Assembly (NCBI GenBank): GCA_963660915.1
Contig: CAVLAO010000006.1
Coordinates: 1-56,901 of the forward strand
DNA length: 56,901 nucleotides
Reading direction: 5' to 3'
DNA from: UMGS1766 sp963660915
Lineage (GTDB): Bacteria; Bacillota; Clostridia; Oscillospirales; Oscillospiraceae
Both the position numbers and the translations under genes were made by a program. Within the stretch, counting starts at the first letter, position 1; the number at the start of each line of letters is the position of its first letter. Below are positions 1-7,870 of this stretch, piece after piece. The notes beneath the pieces were generated by a model. It was given only the letters and a program-made list of their open reading frames with translations. It had not been told where the DNA came from and did not search any database.

Positions 1-380
1 CCTTTGTTATTCCGGCGGCGTTTGCCTGTTACAAAACGGACGGAAACCTGAAAAAACTCAAGGGCGATACGGCATATCTGAATCGGCTTATCGATGCAAA
101 CATAGAGGGCTATCGTGCCATACGGAACGCTGGACATGAGATTTTGCCCAAGTCGGACACAAATTTTGAAGGTGCGGCATATCGAAAGCTCTGCCTGCGC
201 TTTTTCAAGCTCCTGTGCGCTACCTCGCTGGGCAAGCTCTGCGCCTCCGACCACGCCATGAACGCGGCGGATGAAATGAGTGCCCTCAACCGTGACCTGA
301 AAGGATTCTTTGACGCAAATGGCGCGGAATATACGATATGGTGTGAGCTTGAAAAAGATTGCAGGAGGTATTTGCAATGA
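1..380 (+). CDS. Ketopantoate reductase-like protein, C-terminal part
   Basis: The reading frame is open from base 3 to a TGA at 378-380, so the gene starts upstream of the window and only about 125 C-terminal residues are seen. A run such as FVIPAAFACYKTDGNLKKL followed by a helical end (HAMNAADEMSALNRDL) resembles the C-terminal helical domain of 2-dehydropantoate 2-reductase (ApbA/PanE) family proteins, which reduce ketopantoate with NADPH. The NADPH-binding half is not in the window, so substrate and even family are not certain. A TTG at 144 is in frame but is internal and has no convincing ribosome binding site. The next genes run in the same direction, so this may be the first visible gene of an accessory cluster. 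Confidence 0.5.
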   Translation, partial: FVIPAAFACYKTDGNLKKLKGDTAYLNRLIDANIEGYRAIRNAGHEILPKSDTNFEGAAYRKLCLRFFKLLCATSLGKLCASDHAMNAADEMSALNRDLKGFFDANGAEYTIWCELEKDCRRYLQ

Positions 381-383
381 GGT

Positions 384-500
384 ATGCAGGCATTGAATGA
401 ATGGGATGGTGTCGATTTTCAGAGAGGCACGCGAGAGCTGTGCTACGATAACGGAGATTTTGAAGAAATGAGATTGGAGCAAGGCTATGAAATACTTTGA
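384..500 (+). pseudogene. Short open frame between KPR-like gene and hydrolase, possibly a broken small gene
   Basis: A 38-codon frame begins MQALNEWDGVDFQRG and ends 14 bases inside the following hydrolase gene. In another frame an ATG at 378 overlaps the previous stop (ATGA) and reads MRYAGIE before a stop. Joining the two frames by a single-base shift would give one continuous small protein, so this could be a frameshifted small gene. I recognise no family, and composition alone cannot show that it is translated. Confidence 0.25.
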
Positions 501-1269
501 ATTCGGCATGGAGAACCCGGAACTTATGGTTATGCTCCACGGCGGCGGTACAAGCTATCTCGGTATGCTGCCGACAGCGAAAGAAATGGCGCAGGTCTAT
601 CATGTGGTGCTTGTTGCCTACGATGGCTTCAACCCCGACGAGCCGGAAACGGAGTTCGTATCACCAATGGACGAGGCAAAACGGCTCAGCGATTATATCG
701 TGGCGCATTACGGCGGCAGGATCGATATTCTCTACGGTATTTCCTACGGATGCCGTGTGCTGATGGAAGTTCTTGCGGACGAGCGTCTGACGATCACAAC
801 AACAATTGCCGACGGTATGGGGCTTCGGGATTACCCCAACATCAAGAGCAAGTTGGGCAAGGATATTTATTGCTTCTTCTTCACGGGTCTGTTCTACGCG
901 ATCATGGGTCATCCGGGGCCGAAAAGAAAGAAGTTTCTCGCGAAGGTCTCCGGGCGGACGCTTGAAGAAGCCGACCGTATTCTTTACGGCAGGGCAACAT
1001 GGCGTAGTTGGAAGAACCAGGACTACGACCTGATCGGCAAAAAGGCCGACTACTCCTTGTTTGAAAGGACCGATATGTATCTATGGTACGGGGTCAGGGG
1101 CAGTGTGGATAAAAAACTGTCGGCAGGACTTGATACCCTAAAAAAAACCGGCTATCCGTTTGAAACAAAAATCTTTACGAATCTGGGCCACGGAGGTCTT
1201 GCCGGTGAGCATCCGAAAGCATTTTTACAAGAGGTTCAGGCGGCGCACCGGCACACCGTGGAGCAATGA
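487..1269 (+). CDS. Alpha/beta hydrolase
   Basis: The 260-residue protein has an oxyanion-hole HGGG-type turn near residues 18-21 (MLHGGGTSY), a nucleophile elbow GISYG with Ser86, and a late His at 235 (NLGHGG), which fits the Ser-His-Asp triad of the alpha/beta hydrolase fold. There is no signal peptide, so it should be cytosolic. It is preceded by AAGGCT-type purine-rich sequence rather than a strong ribosome binding site. The substrate cannot be read from the sequence. It lies in a run of co-directional genes (methyltransferase, membrane protein, transglutaminase-like protein) that may modify the same small molecule or lipid, but that is inference. Confidence 0.75.
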   Translation: MKYFEFGMENPELMVMLHGGGTSYLGMLPTAKEMAQVYHVVLVAYDGFNPDEPETEFVSPMDEAKRLSDYIVAHYGGRIDILYGISYGCRVLMEVLADERLTITTTIADGMGLRDYPNIKSKLGKDIYCFFFTGLFYAIMGHPGPKRKKFLAKVSGRTLEEADRILYGRATWRSWKNQDYDLIGKKADYSLFERTDMYLWYGVRGSVDKKLSAGLDTLKKTGYPFETKIFTNLGHGGLAGEHPKAFLQEVQAAHRHTVEQ

Positions 1270-1279
1270 CTAGGAGTGA

Positions 1280-1450
1280 TCCGGAGAAATAAAACTCCAA
1301 AATCCAGAAGGCGAATCGCTATTTGACGGGAAAAGTCCGCTGGAAGGTGGCAGCGCGACGGATTTTGTGCGTGGATATATCCTCGTTTCCGGTGGATCCT
1401 ACTGCGATTGCGGGGATAAAAGAAAGGACTTTGAACATGAAATCTGACTA
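1280..1450 (+). other. Open frame without a start codon in the hydrolase-methyltransferase gap
   Basis: Between the hydrolase stop and the methyltransferase start, a frame is open from 1280 to a stop at about 1450 and reads like protein (for example LFDGKSPLEGGSATDF, then a Cys-x-Cys near the end). It has no ATG, GTG or TTG start in frame after its upstream stop, and it overlaps the first codons of the methyltransferase. It is most simply a decayed gene fragment. No function is assigned. Confidence 0.2.
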
Positions 1451-2228
1451 CAAAAACTGGATCCCAAAGGGATTGTTATTTTCACTCATCACCGGAACGG
1501 CGCTGTCCCTTGCTCTGCTACTGGTTTTCGGTGTGTTCGGCGTCGGTGTGAGCGGAGGACTGCGCACCGCACTGGGCATACTGTTTGCCATCGCATTTGT
1601 CGTGTGTGCAAAATATACCGAGTGGTGCGTGTACGCCTACAGGAGCTTTTCCTATGATGGCAAACGCAAGCTCTCAAAGCAGATCATTGACGGCACGGCG
1701 GAGTATATCACATTGCCGGAGAACGGTGTTGGTCTGGATGTCGGCTGCGGCAGCGGCGCGCTGACAATTGCCTGCGCCAAGCGCAATCCCCAGGGGAGAA
1801 TGCTCGGCATCGACCATTGGGGATTGGAGTACGCCTCCTTCAGTCAAAAGCTGTGCGAGAAAAATGCCGCAGCTGAGGGCGTAACAAACGCCTCGTTCCG
1901 GCGTGGGGATGCCGTGAAGCTGGACTTCCCCGACGAGAGCTTTAATGCAGTGACCAGCAACTATGTCTATCACAACATCTCCGGCAAAAACAAGCAGGAG
2001 CTTCTGCAGGAAACGCTGCGCGTGCTGAAAAAGGGCGGTTGTTTTGCCATTCACGACCTGATGTCTCCCCGTCGCTACGGCGATATGCAGGCGTTTGTAA
2101 ACAGGCTCAAGTCCATGGGCTATGAGCAGGTAGAACTGATCGACACCACCGACGGTAAATTTATGTCAAAAAAAGAAGCCACGCACATCATGCTGCGAGG
2201 CTCGACACTGCTTGTTGGCAGGAAATGA
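1437..2228 (+). CDS. Membrane-anchored class I SAM-dependent methyltransferase
   Basis: I chose the ATG at 1437 because AAAGGA lies eight bases upstream; the frame is open further 5' but without a ribosome binding site. The 263-residue product has two hydrophobic segments at about 11-35 and 41-62. A class I methyltransferase domain follows, with motif I GLDVGCGSGAL at 99-109, an acidic motif II region (LGIDHWG) and the SFNAVTSNYVYHN region of motif IV. It should transfer a methyl group from S-adenosylmethionine at the inner face of the membrane; a lipid or quinone-like substrate is plausible but unproven. It is 12 bases from the next gene, a small membrane protein, so the two probably form one transcript. 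Confidence 0.8.
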   Translation: MKSDYKNWIPKGLLFSLITGTALSLALLLVFGVFGVGVSGGLRTALGILFAIAFVVCAKYTEWCVYAYRSFSYDGKRKLSKQIIDGTAEYITLPENGVGLDVGCGSGALTIACAKRNPQGRMLGIDHWGLEYASFSQKLCEKNAAAEGVTNASFRRGDAVKLDFPDESFNAVTSNYVYHNISGKNKQELLQETLRVLKKGGCFAIHDLMSPRRYGDMQAFVNRLKSMGYEQVELIDTTDGKFMSKKEATHIMLRGSTLLVGRK

Positions 2229-2240
2229 GGCAAAATAACA

Positions 2241-2726
2241 ATGAAATGGCTTATCATACCCTCCTTCTGGCTTCTGTACTGGGGCATCTGTTTTCTCTGC
2301 ACAGGAACGGATAAGAAAAACCTCTCCGGTCTGCGTTCGTACCCCGACGCAGTGCAGTCTATTGTGCGCGACAGGCTCGCCGATGCTCCGAAGGAAAAAT
2401 CGATCCCCGCAATTTTGCTGAGCAATCTTATTCTTTTCACTGTGCTGTTTTCCGTGCTGGGACTGGCGCTTAAGAACCTCCTCGCCTTTGACGGCTATCT
2501 CTCCGCATTCTGGTATTTTCTTATCCTCGGTGAGGGACTGGGTCTGTTCGATCTGCTGGTCATCGACCTGCTCTGGTGGCGCAGCACCCCGCGCATCCGC
2601 TTTTCCTTCCTGCCGGATAAGGCGATCTACCAAAACCCGGCAAAGCACATTGGCTCCTTTGTACGCGGCATTCCGCTGTTTGCCGCCATCACCGCACTGA
2701 GTGCGATAATCGTTACAATGCTTTAA
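2241..2726 (+). CDS. Small multi-pass membrane protein of unknown function
   Basis: The 161-residue protein has about four hydrophobic segments: N-terminal WLIIPSFWLLYWGICFL, then about 58-80, 88-113 and 143-160. A conserved-looking loop (DLLWWRSTPRIRFSF) lies between segments three and four. I recognise no named family. It starts 12 bases after the methyltransferase and ends 14 bases before the transglutaminase-like gene, so it is almost certainly cotranscribed with both. It may be a scaffold or transporter partner of the membrane methyltransferase, but nothing in the sequence shows this. Confidence 0.7.
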   Translation: MKWLIIPSFWLLYWGICFLCTGTDKKNLSGLRSYPDAVQSIVRDRLADAPKEKSIPAILLSNLILFTVLFSVLGLALKNLLAFDGYLSAFWYFLILGEGLGLFDLLVIDLLWWRSTPRIRFSFLPDKAIYQNPAKHIGSFVRGIPLFAAITALSAIIVTML

Positions 2727-2740
2727 GGGGGAATTGGACG

Positions 2741-3442
2741 GTGGACAGATACCTGACGGAAACGCCGATGCTGGATTTTTCAAATCCGGCGATACAGGCT
2801 CTGATCGAGCGGCGTAGCTGGCGTTCGCTGGGAGAATTTGAACGCATTCAGGCAATCTATAACTATGTCCGCGACGAGATATTGTTCGGCTACAACACCG
2901 ATGACAGCATTTCTGCCTCAATGGTTCTTGCCGACGGCTACGGTCAGTGCAACACCAAGGGGACGCTGTTCATGGCGTTGCTCCGGGGCTGCGGTGTTCC
3001 CTGCCGCGTCCACGGCTTTACCATCGACAAAAAGCTGCAAAAAGGCGCAATGACCGGGCTCGTGTACGCTCTTGCACCGAAAAATGTGTTCCACAGCTGG
3101 GTGGAGGTCTGGCTGGACGGCATCTGGTATGAGCTGGAGGCGTTTATTCTCGATAAGGCTTATTTGAACAGTCTGCAAGCGGCAAATCTCGAGTGCACCG
3201 GCGCGTTCTGCGGTTACGGCGTGGCAGTACGCGATCTCCAGCATCCCGTGATTGATTTCAATCATAATAACACCTACATCCAGAGTGAGGGGATCAATCA
3301 GGACTTCGGCATTTACGACAGCCCTGATGAGCTGCTGCGGGAGCATCATCAGGAAATGTCACAGCTCAAAGCCTTCGTCTATCGGAATATCGGGAGGCGT
3401 CTGATGAATGGCAATGTAAAGAAGATTCGAAGGGGAAAATAG
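2741..3442 (+). CDS. Transglutaminase-like cysteine peptidase-fold protein
   Basis: The start is GTG with a strong AAGGGGGAA ribosome binding site. The 233-residue protein shows the transglutaminase-like core: Cys70 in DGYGQCNTKG, His118 in VFHSWVEVWLDG and an acidic residue (probably Asp138) after ELEAFIL, in the order expected for a papain-like Cys-His-Asp triad. The middle region (GVPCRVHGF) is also typical. There is no signal peptide. Members of this superfamily act as peptidases or acyltransferases, and the substrate here is unknown. It is the last gene of the accessory cluster and is followed by a clear intrinsic terminator. Confidence 0.75.
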   Translation: MDRYLTETPMLDFSNPAIQALIERRSWRSLGEFERIQAIYNYVRDEILFGYNTDDSISASMVLADGYGQCNTKGTLFMALLRGCGVPCRVHGFTIDKKLQKGAMTGLVYALAPKNVFHSWVEVWLDGIWYELEAFILDKAYLNSLQAANLECTGAFCGYGVAVRDLQHPVIDFNHNNTYIQSEGINQDFGIYDSPDELLREHHQEMSQLKAFVYRNIGRRLMNGNVKKIRRGK

Positions 3443-3445
3443 TCT

Positions 3446-3484
3446 CAGGCAACACTGCACTGTGCGGTGTTGCCTGATTTTTTG
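3446..3484 (+). terminator. Intrinsic terminator of the accessory cluster
   Basis: A perfect 10-bp stem (CAGGCAACAC with GTGTTGCCTG) closes an 11-base loop and is followed by a run of seven T. It directly follows the transglutaminase-like gene. Confidence 0.9.
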
Positions 3485-3754
3485 TAATACGAGACTACAG
3501 CAGATCCATCTCCGGCCCATATCGCTCTTTGTGAAAAATGTCAGATGGCGGTAAAGCTGGCGAACCCAAAGCATATCCCAAAGAAACACAAAGATGCAGC
3601 AGAAAATGGCGCCATTACACGTTTCGTCACCATTGGCTTCAAATCCCACCCGCTGCGCCATCGTAGATCCCCCGACATATCAAGGCGTTTGCCTATATGG
3701 TGGTTTTTTATATTTGCCTAGGAAGTCACTAGCACACCTGACATTCCACTATGC
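3485..3754 (+). pseudogene. Remnant stretch with a tRNA-3'-end-like sequence
   Basis: No intact gene is visible. A frame open from 3487 to 3720 reads like protein (CEKCQMAVKLANPKHIPKKH) but has no start and runs into a non-protein-like tail. Bases 3638-3660 have the exact spacing of a tRNA 3' end: TTCAAAT as T-loop, CCCAC as T-stem, CCGCTGC as acceptor strand, discriminator G and CCA. The 5' T-stem half pairs only in part and no D- or anticodon arm is present, so it is not a working tRNA. Such partial tRNA ends often mark element attachment sites. Nothing else is seen here. Confidence 0.35.
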
Positions 3755-3802
3755 AAAAGAAGAACACCTGCGGAATCCACAGATTCCGCAGGTGTTCTTT
3801 TC
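3755..3802. terminator. Bidirectional intrinsic terminator
   Basis: A 17-bp perfect stem (arms 3761-3777 and 3782-3798) with a four-base loop is flanked by A-rich and T-rich tracts. It can end transcription of the SLC13-type gene on the minus strand and stop any plus-strand read-through. Confidence 0.9.
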
Positions 3803-3818
3803 AGAAAAGCAGAGGAGC

Positions 3819-5291
3819 TCAGAAAATCAAATTGACCCAGAAATAGCCGAAGCTCAAAACAAAGGCTGCGCAGATGACGATACAGATAAGGCCCGTCTTA
3901 TACGCAAACGACGGTTTCAAATTCGGATTGGAGAACATCATACCGGCAGCGGGGCAGGCAGAGGGCAGAACGAAAGCGTAGTGCGTGCCAAGCGCCAACA
4001 GGATGGTAACTGCCGGGACATTAATGTCCATTGTTCCGGACATTGCAATGATGATGGGCAGGATAACGCTGCAAATAACCAGATTCTGAGCGAAGTTTGT
4101 CAGGATTACACCGACAACAACGACAATGGCAACGAGAATCCATGCCGGCTTGCCTTCCAGCGCCGGAGCAAGGAAGCTGTGAATCAATGCCGTGATACCG
4201 GCATCTTCACTGGTCAAAGCAGATCCCAGAGGGGCGATCAAAGCAGTCATCATAACCATGGACCAGATAACGCCATGGGAAGCCGCTTCCTGGATATTTA
4301 CCATGGGTCTTCCATCCACACGAATTACAACAAACAACAGAAGGATGATTGCAGACAGTCCAAACAGATCCAGATTTTTAATGAGCGATGTCACAGCCCA
4401 CGCCTGAGGCAGGACGGAACCCAGCAGCAAAATTACAACCATAGAAACAACTGCAATGATAACAATCTTCTGCCGCGTGTTCAGCTTCAATGCCTCCTTG
4501 TTAACAATCGAGTCATCCAGATTCTTCAGCGCAGAGACATCGATGCGGAGGATATACTTGCAAATAAGAACGTAGAGAATAATGCCAATAATGACCAATG
4601 GAATCATGCTGGCAACATATTTTGCCGCATTGATTGGCTCTCCCATCATACCAAGGTACATGTTCGCAACAACCATACCATTGGCCAGAACAGGCAGATA
4701 CAGAATACCGGAACCGGCAGCAAAGCAGGAACCGAAGATCATGCATTGTGCCCAGCCGCTATTATGCTCAATGTGAACCTGATCACAGGCAGAATAGATA
4801 ATGTCCCAGAACAGAAGCATGGCTGCAATAGGACTGACAACAGCAAGAATTGAAATACCCAACAAAATAGCGAATGAAAACAGCCATGGACGACCTTGCA
4901 GTATCTTCTTGCTGATAATCCAGTTTGCAAAGAAATCAGTGACTTTTTCGCTCTGCATCACATACAGGATAATGAGCACCATAATAATGCCCCACACCAA
5001 CGTGGATCCGAGCGCATTGGCTACAACGCTAGCAATATTTCCGGCTGCAATTCCCATTGCCAGAATCGCGCAAATTGCTGTCCACAGCACATCCACAGTG
5101 GACATACCATAAACAATACCGACCAAAATACCGAGGATCTTCATACCGTAAGATGTAATCGGTGCAACAGGAGGAATCAGTCCAACGAGAACCATAAGAG
5201 CAATGGTGATGATGCAGTGAAGAATTTTTACAGGCTTTGTCTGCGGTCCCTTTGCCGCCGCAGGAGCGTTTGCAGGAGGTGTCTTTGCCAT
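3819..5291 (-). CDS. SLC13/DASS-type anion permease
   Basis: The frame is open to 5327, but the ATG at 5291 is chosen because GGGAG lies about 11 bases upstream; the protein is then 490 residues. A short Ala/Pro-rich cytosolic N-terminus is followed by about twelve hydrophobic segments with two similar halves, as in the ion-transporter superfamily that includes SLC13/DASS dicarboxylate and sulfate carriers. The motif region LTNFAQNLVICSVILPI and LPSACPAAGMMFSNP resembles the substrate-binding hairpin tips of that family. It is divergent from lysR and the sulfotransferase operon, so uptake or exchange of a sulfated or carboxylated aromatic anion is a reasonable guess. The true substrate cannot be told from sequence. 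Confidence 0.75.
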   Translation of the reverse strand: MAKTPPANAPAAAKGPQTKPVKILHCIITIALMVLVGLIPPVAPITSYGMKILGILVGIVYGMSTVDVLWTAICAILAMGIAAGNIASVVANALGSTLVWGIIMVLIILYVMQSEKVTDFFANWIISKKILQGRPWLFSFAILLGISILAVVSPIAAMLLFWDIIYSACDQVHIEHNSGWAQCMIFGSCFAAGSGILYLPVLANGMVVANMYLGMMGEPINAAKYVASMIPLVIIGIILYVLICKYILRIDVSALKNLDDSIVNKEALKLNTRQKIVIIAVVSMVVILLLGSVLPQAWAVTSLIKNLDLFGLSAIILLLFVVIRVDGRPMVNIQEAASHGVIWSMVMMTALIAPLGSALTSEDAGITALIHSFLAPALEGKPAWILVAIVVVVGVILTNFAQNLVICSVILPIIIAMSGTMDINVPAVTILLALGTHYAFVLPSACPAAGMMFSNPNLKPSFAYKTGLICIVICAAFVLSFGYFWVNLIF

Positions 5292-5637
5292 TTTTTCTTT
5301 CTCCCTTCTCATTAAGTCAAGTCTCATTCAGTTTGTGGAATGTGGAATGGAATTCCGTATTTTGCCGTCCGACGGGATCATTATAGGCCTTGTTTCTTTT
5401 TTAACGCAAGGGTTCTGTCATTCTATTTTGGAATACTCATTCATCTGTTCTTCCCTCTGCGCACAGATTTATGCCGCTATTTGCACATTGTAATTTGTCG
5501 TTTTTTTGCTTTTCTTATATAATTTAACGTGAGTTTGAATCGTTATCGTTTTATCAATTCCATTATCGAATACTGTATTCATTGCTTTTTTCAAAATACC
5601 GGTAGTAATATAGAATCGCGAAAGGAAGAAGCGCAAC
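5292..5637. promoter_or_regulatory. Divergent control region with LysR-type palindrome
   Basis: This 346-base AT-rich region separates the SLC13-type gene (-) from lysR (+). Bases 5568-5580 form the palindrome GAATACTGTATTC, an ATAC-N-GTAT core typical of LysR-type operators, 57 bases before the lysR start. I see no open frame with coding character. Promoter elements for both directions are likely but are too ambiguous to place. Confidence 0.5.
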
Positions 5638-6600
5638 ATGACAACACAGCAAATCCACTACTTTCTTGAAGTAGCCAAGCAGTTAAGCTTTACAAAAGCT
5701 GCCCAATGTCTCTTCGTTTCACAGTCTACTCTAAGCAAGCAGATTGCCTCCATGGAAAATGAACTTGGCATACAATTGTTTCTCCGTTATCGCCACAGCG
5801 TTTCCCTCACTCCCGCCGGTCTGCTGCTTCGGGCGGAACTTGGTAAAATCGAATCTTCACTGGCACTGGCGTTGGATCACGCTCAGCGAATGGGAAAGGG
5901 CACAGAAGGTCATCTGAGTGTCGCAGTTCTGGACATCCTGGATCCCAATCTGGTGGTGTTTCCCGCACTGGATCGCTTTCGCGAGAAATATCCCAATGTA
6001 GATGTGGAGTTAATCGTATGTGGCTTCGGCGAGATGCGCCGTGTTCTCACTAACCGGGGTGCAGATATTGCTTTTGATAAGCTCTTTCAACTGCGGCTTA
6101 TCCCGGATTTTGAGGTTATGCCGGTTTATGCGGTCACACCTTCGTTCATGTTTCCGGTGGGACATCCTCTGGCTGACAAAAAAACTGTGCGAATCGCCGA
6201 TCTGAAGGACGATTCCTTCATCGTACTTCAGCCTGATGAATGCCCTGTCCATATGGAGTCACTGATCGAGCTGTGCATCCGGTCAGGCTACTATCCTCGC
6301 ATTTCCAAGTATGCCAGCAGCAACATAGCAAAGATTTTCTATGTGGATCAGGGCTATGGCATTGCTCTATTTGACAAGGAGTTGCCCATTCCTCCTTGGG
6401 CGAACGTTAATCTCATTCCGATGGAGGATGTACTGCCCCGCAGCCAAATGAAATATAATCGAGAGCCCGACATTCACGTCGGCTGGTTCCATGACACAAC
6501 GAACCCAACTGTGCAGCTGTTTATCGACACCGTGACGGAGCTCCTCTCCGAAAGCGTAACAAAGCAAACCAAAAAAACTACTAATGAGGTGATTTTATGA
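5638..6600 (+). CDS. LysR-family transcriptional regulator
   Basis: The 320-residue protein begins MTTQQIHYFLEVAKQLSF and has the N-terminal winged helix-turn-helix of LysR proteins in residues 1-60 (AAQCLFVSQSTLSKQIASME). An effector-binding domain of two Rossmann-like subdomains follows from about residue 90. The start has GGAAG upstream (AAAGGAAGAAGCGCAAC). Its stop overlaps the next ATG (ATGA at 6597-6600), so it is translationally coupled to the thioredoxin reductase-like gene. It probably controls both the downstream sulfotransferase genes and the divergent transporter, with an aromatic or sulfated ligand as coinducer; this is inferred from position only. Confidence 0.9.
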   Translation: MTTQQIHYFLEVAKQLSFTKAAQCLFVSQSTLSKQIASMENELGIQLFLRYRHSVSLTPAGLLLRAELGKIESSLALALDHAQRMGKGTEGHLSVAVLDILDPNLVVFPALDRFREKYPNVDVELIVCGFGEMRRVLTNRGADIAFDKLFQLRLIPDFEVMPVYAVTPSFMFPVGHPLADKKTVRIADLKDDSFIVLQPDECPVHMESLIELCIRSGYYPRISKYASSNIAKIFYVDQGYGIALFDKELPIPPWANVNLIPMEDVLPRSQMKYNREPDIHVGWFHDTTNPTVQLFIDTVTELLSESVTKQTKKTTNEVIL

Positions 6601-7511
6601 CTGATTTTGATGTCATCGTGGTCGGCAGCGGCCCGGCCGGCATGACCACCGCAATCTACGCCACACGAGCAGATTTGTCCGTTCTCGTGCTGGACAAGCT
6701 AGCTCCCGGCGGCAACATCATTAACACAAACGAGATTCAGAATTATCCAGGCGTCGGCTTTATCAACGGTGCGGAGCTGGCCATTCAGATGTTCGAACAG
6801 GTGCAGAAGATTGGCGCGGAGTTCGACTACCGCACCGTCCTCTCCATCGTGGATAAGGGCGAGGTGAAGGAAGTCCACTGCGAGGAGGACGAGAAGGTCT
6901 ACACCGCCCGGGCGGTCATCATCGCCACCGGCACCCAACCCAATCATCTCCACTGCGCCGGTGAGGATCAGTTCACCGGCAACGGCATCAGTTGGTGCGC
7001 CATCTGCGACGGCGCTTCCTATCGTGATAGGGACGTTGTGGTGATTGGCGGAGGAAACTCTGCGGTAGAAGAGTCCATCTATCTTGCTGGTATGGTCAAC
7101 AAGCTCACCGTCGTCACCATGTTTGATCTGACTGCCGACCCGGTCGCCTGCGATCAGCTGCGTGCCATGGACAATGTCACGGTCTACCCCTATCAGGACG
7201 TGCTGTCCTTCGACGGCGCGGGCAAGCTGGAGGGTGTCCGCTTCAAGTCCACAAAGGATGACGCCGAAGAGCGTTTTGTCCCCTGTGACGGCGTTTTTGA
7301 ATACATCGGTCTTCACCCTGTCACCGACTTCTGTAAAAGTCTAGGTATCTGCAACCAGTTCGGCTATATCCAGGCTGACGCCGCCATGCGCACCGCCGTT
7401 CCCGGAATCTATGGCGCGGGCGACTGCATCGTCAAAGATCTGCGTCAAGTCATCACGGCCTGCGCTGACGGGGCTATCGCCGCCCAATCCGCATTTCAGG
7501 ATCTGAAATAA
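6597..7511 (+). CDS. trxB: Thioredoxin reductase-like FAD/NAD(P) oxidoreductase
   Basis: The 304-residue protein has the FAD-binding GSGPAG at 10-15, the redox-active CAIC pair at 134-137 (SWCAICDG), the NAD(P)-binding GGGNSA at 151-156 and the C-terminal FAD motif GIYGAGDC. Order and length match low-molecular-weight thioredoxin reductase, which passes electrons from NAD(P)H through FAD to thioredoxin. It overlaps lysR by four bases and is followed 34 bases later by a thioredoxin gene, so the two very likely work as a pair. Being in the sulfotransferase operon, it may be a dedicated copy rather than the housekeeping enzyme. Confidence 0.88.
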   Translation: MTDFDVIVVGSGPAGMTTAIYATRADLSVLVLDKLAPGGNIINTNEIQNYPGVGFINGAELAIQMFEQVQKIGAEFDYRTVLSIVDKGEVKEVHCEEDEKVYTARAVIIATGTQPNHLHCAGEDQFTGNGISWCAICDGASYRDRDVVVIGGGNSAVEESIYLAGMVNKLTVVTMFDLTADPVACDQLRAMDNVTVYPYQDVLSFDGAGKLEGVRFKSTKDDAEERFVPCDGVFEYIGLHPVTDFCKSLGICNQFGYIQADAAMRTAVPGIYGAGDCIVKDLRQVITACADGAIAAQSAFQDLK

Positions 7512-7545
7512 CATAAACTAACATAGACCAGAAAGGATGATCGTC

Positions 7546-7851
7546 ATGATTAAAGAAGTAAACACCGCCGAATTTAAGGAAGCCATGCCCAATGGACTGA
7601 CACTGGCTGATTTCTACTCCCCCACCTGCGGTCCGTGCAAGATGCTTGCTTTCGTGCTTCAGGACGTGGACAAGAATACTGATATTCAAATTCTGAAGGT
7701 TAACTATGATGAGAACCCCGACCTGTTGGCCGAGCACAACGTAACCGGTTATCCCACCCTCATCCTCTTTAAGGACGGCGTTGAGGTAGAGCGCAAGTCT
7801 GGTTTGCAGCAAAAGCCCGCTATCATCAAAATGATTCAGGCACATGCCTGA
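7546..7851 (+). CDS. Thioredoxin
   Basis: The ATG at 7546 is preferred to an in-frame ATG at 7537 because AGAAAGGA lies eight bases upstream of it and abuts the earlier one. The 101-residue protein has the thioredoxin fold with the active site CGPC at 28-31 (SPTCGPCKML) and the cis-Pro region GYPTLILFKDG. It is a small cytosolic dithiol carrier and sits directly between its probable reductase and the sulfotransferase. In Enterobacteria, arylsulfate sulfotransferases are instead linked to periplasmic Dsb oxidases, so a reducing partner here is notable. Confidence 0.92.
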   Translation: MIKEVNTAEFKEAMPNGLTLADFYSPTCGPCKMLAFVLQDVDKNTDIQILKVNYDENPDLLAEHNVTGYPTLILFKDGVEVERKSGLQQKPAIIKMIQAHA

Positions 7852-7870
7852 GAGAACAGGAGCAAGATTT

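Noticed and set aside
3594..3660. A functional tRNA gene
   Set aside because: Only the T-loop and acceptor end fit; the 5' T-stem half mismatches and no D- or anticodon arm can be folded in the available length.
3594..4853. 419-codon plus-strand frame
   Set aside because: It is antisense to the SLC13-type carrier, is very rich in Asn, Gln and His, and lacks a fold or ribosome binding site.
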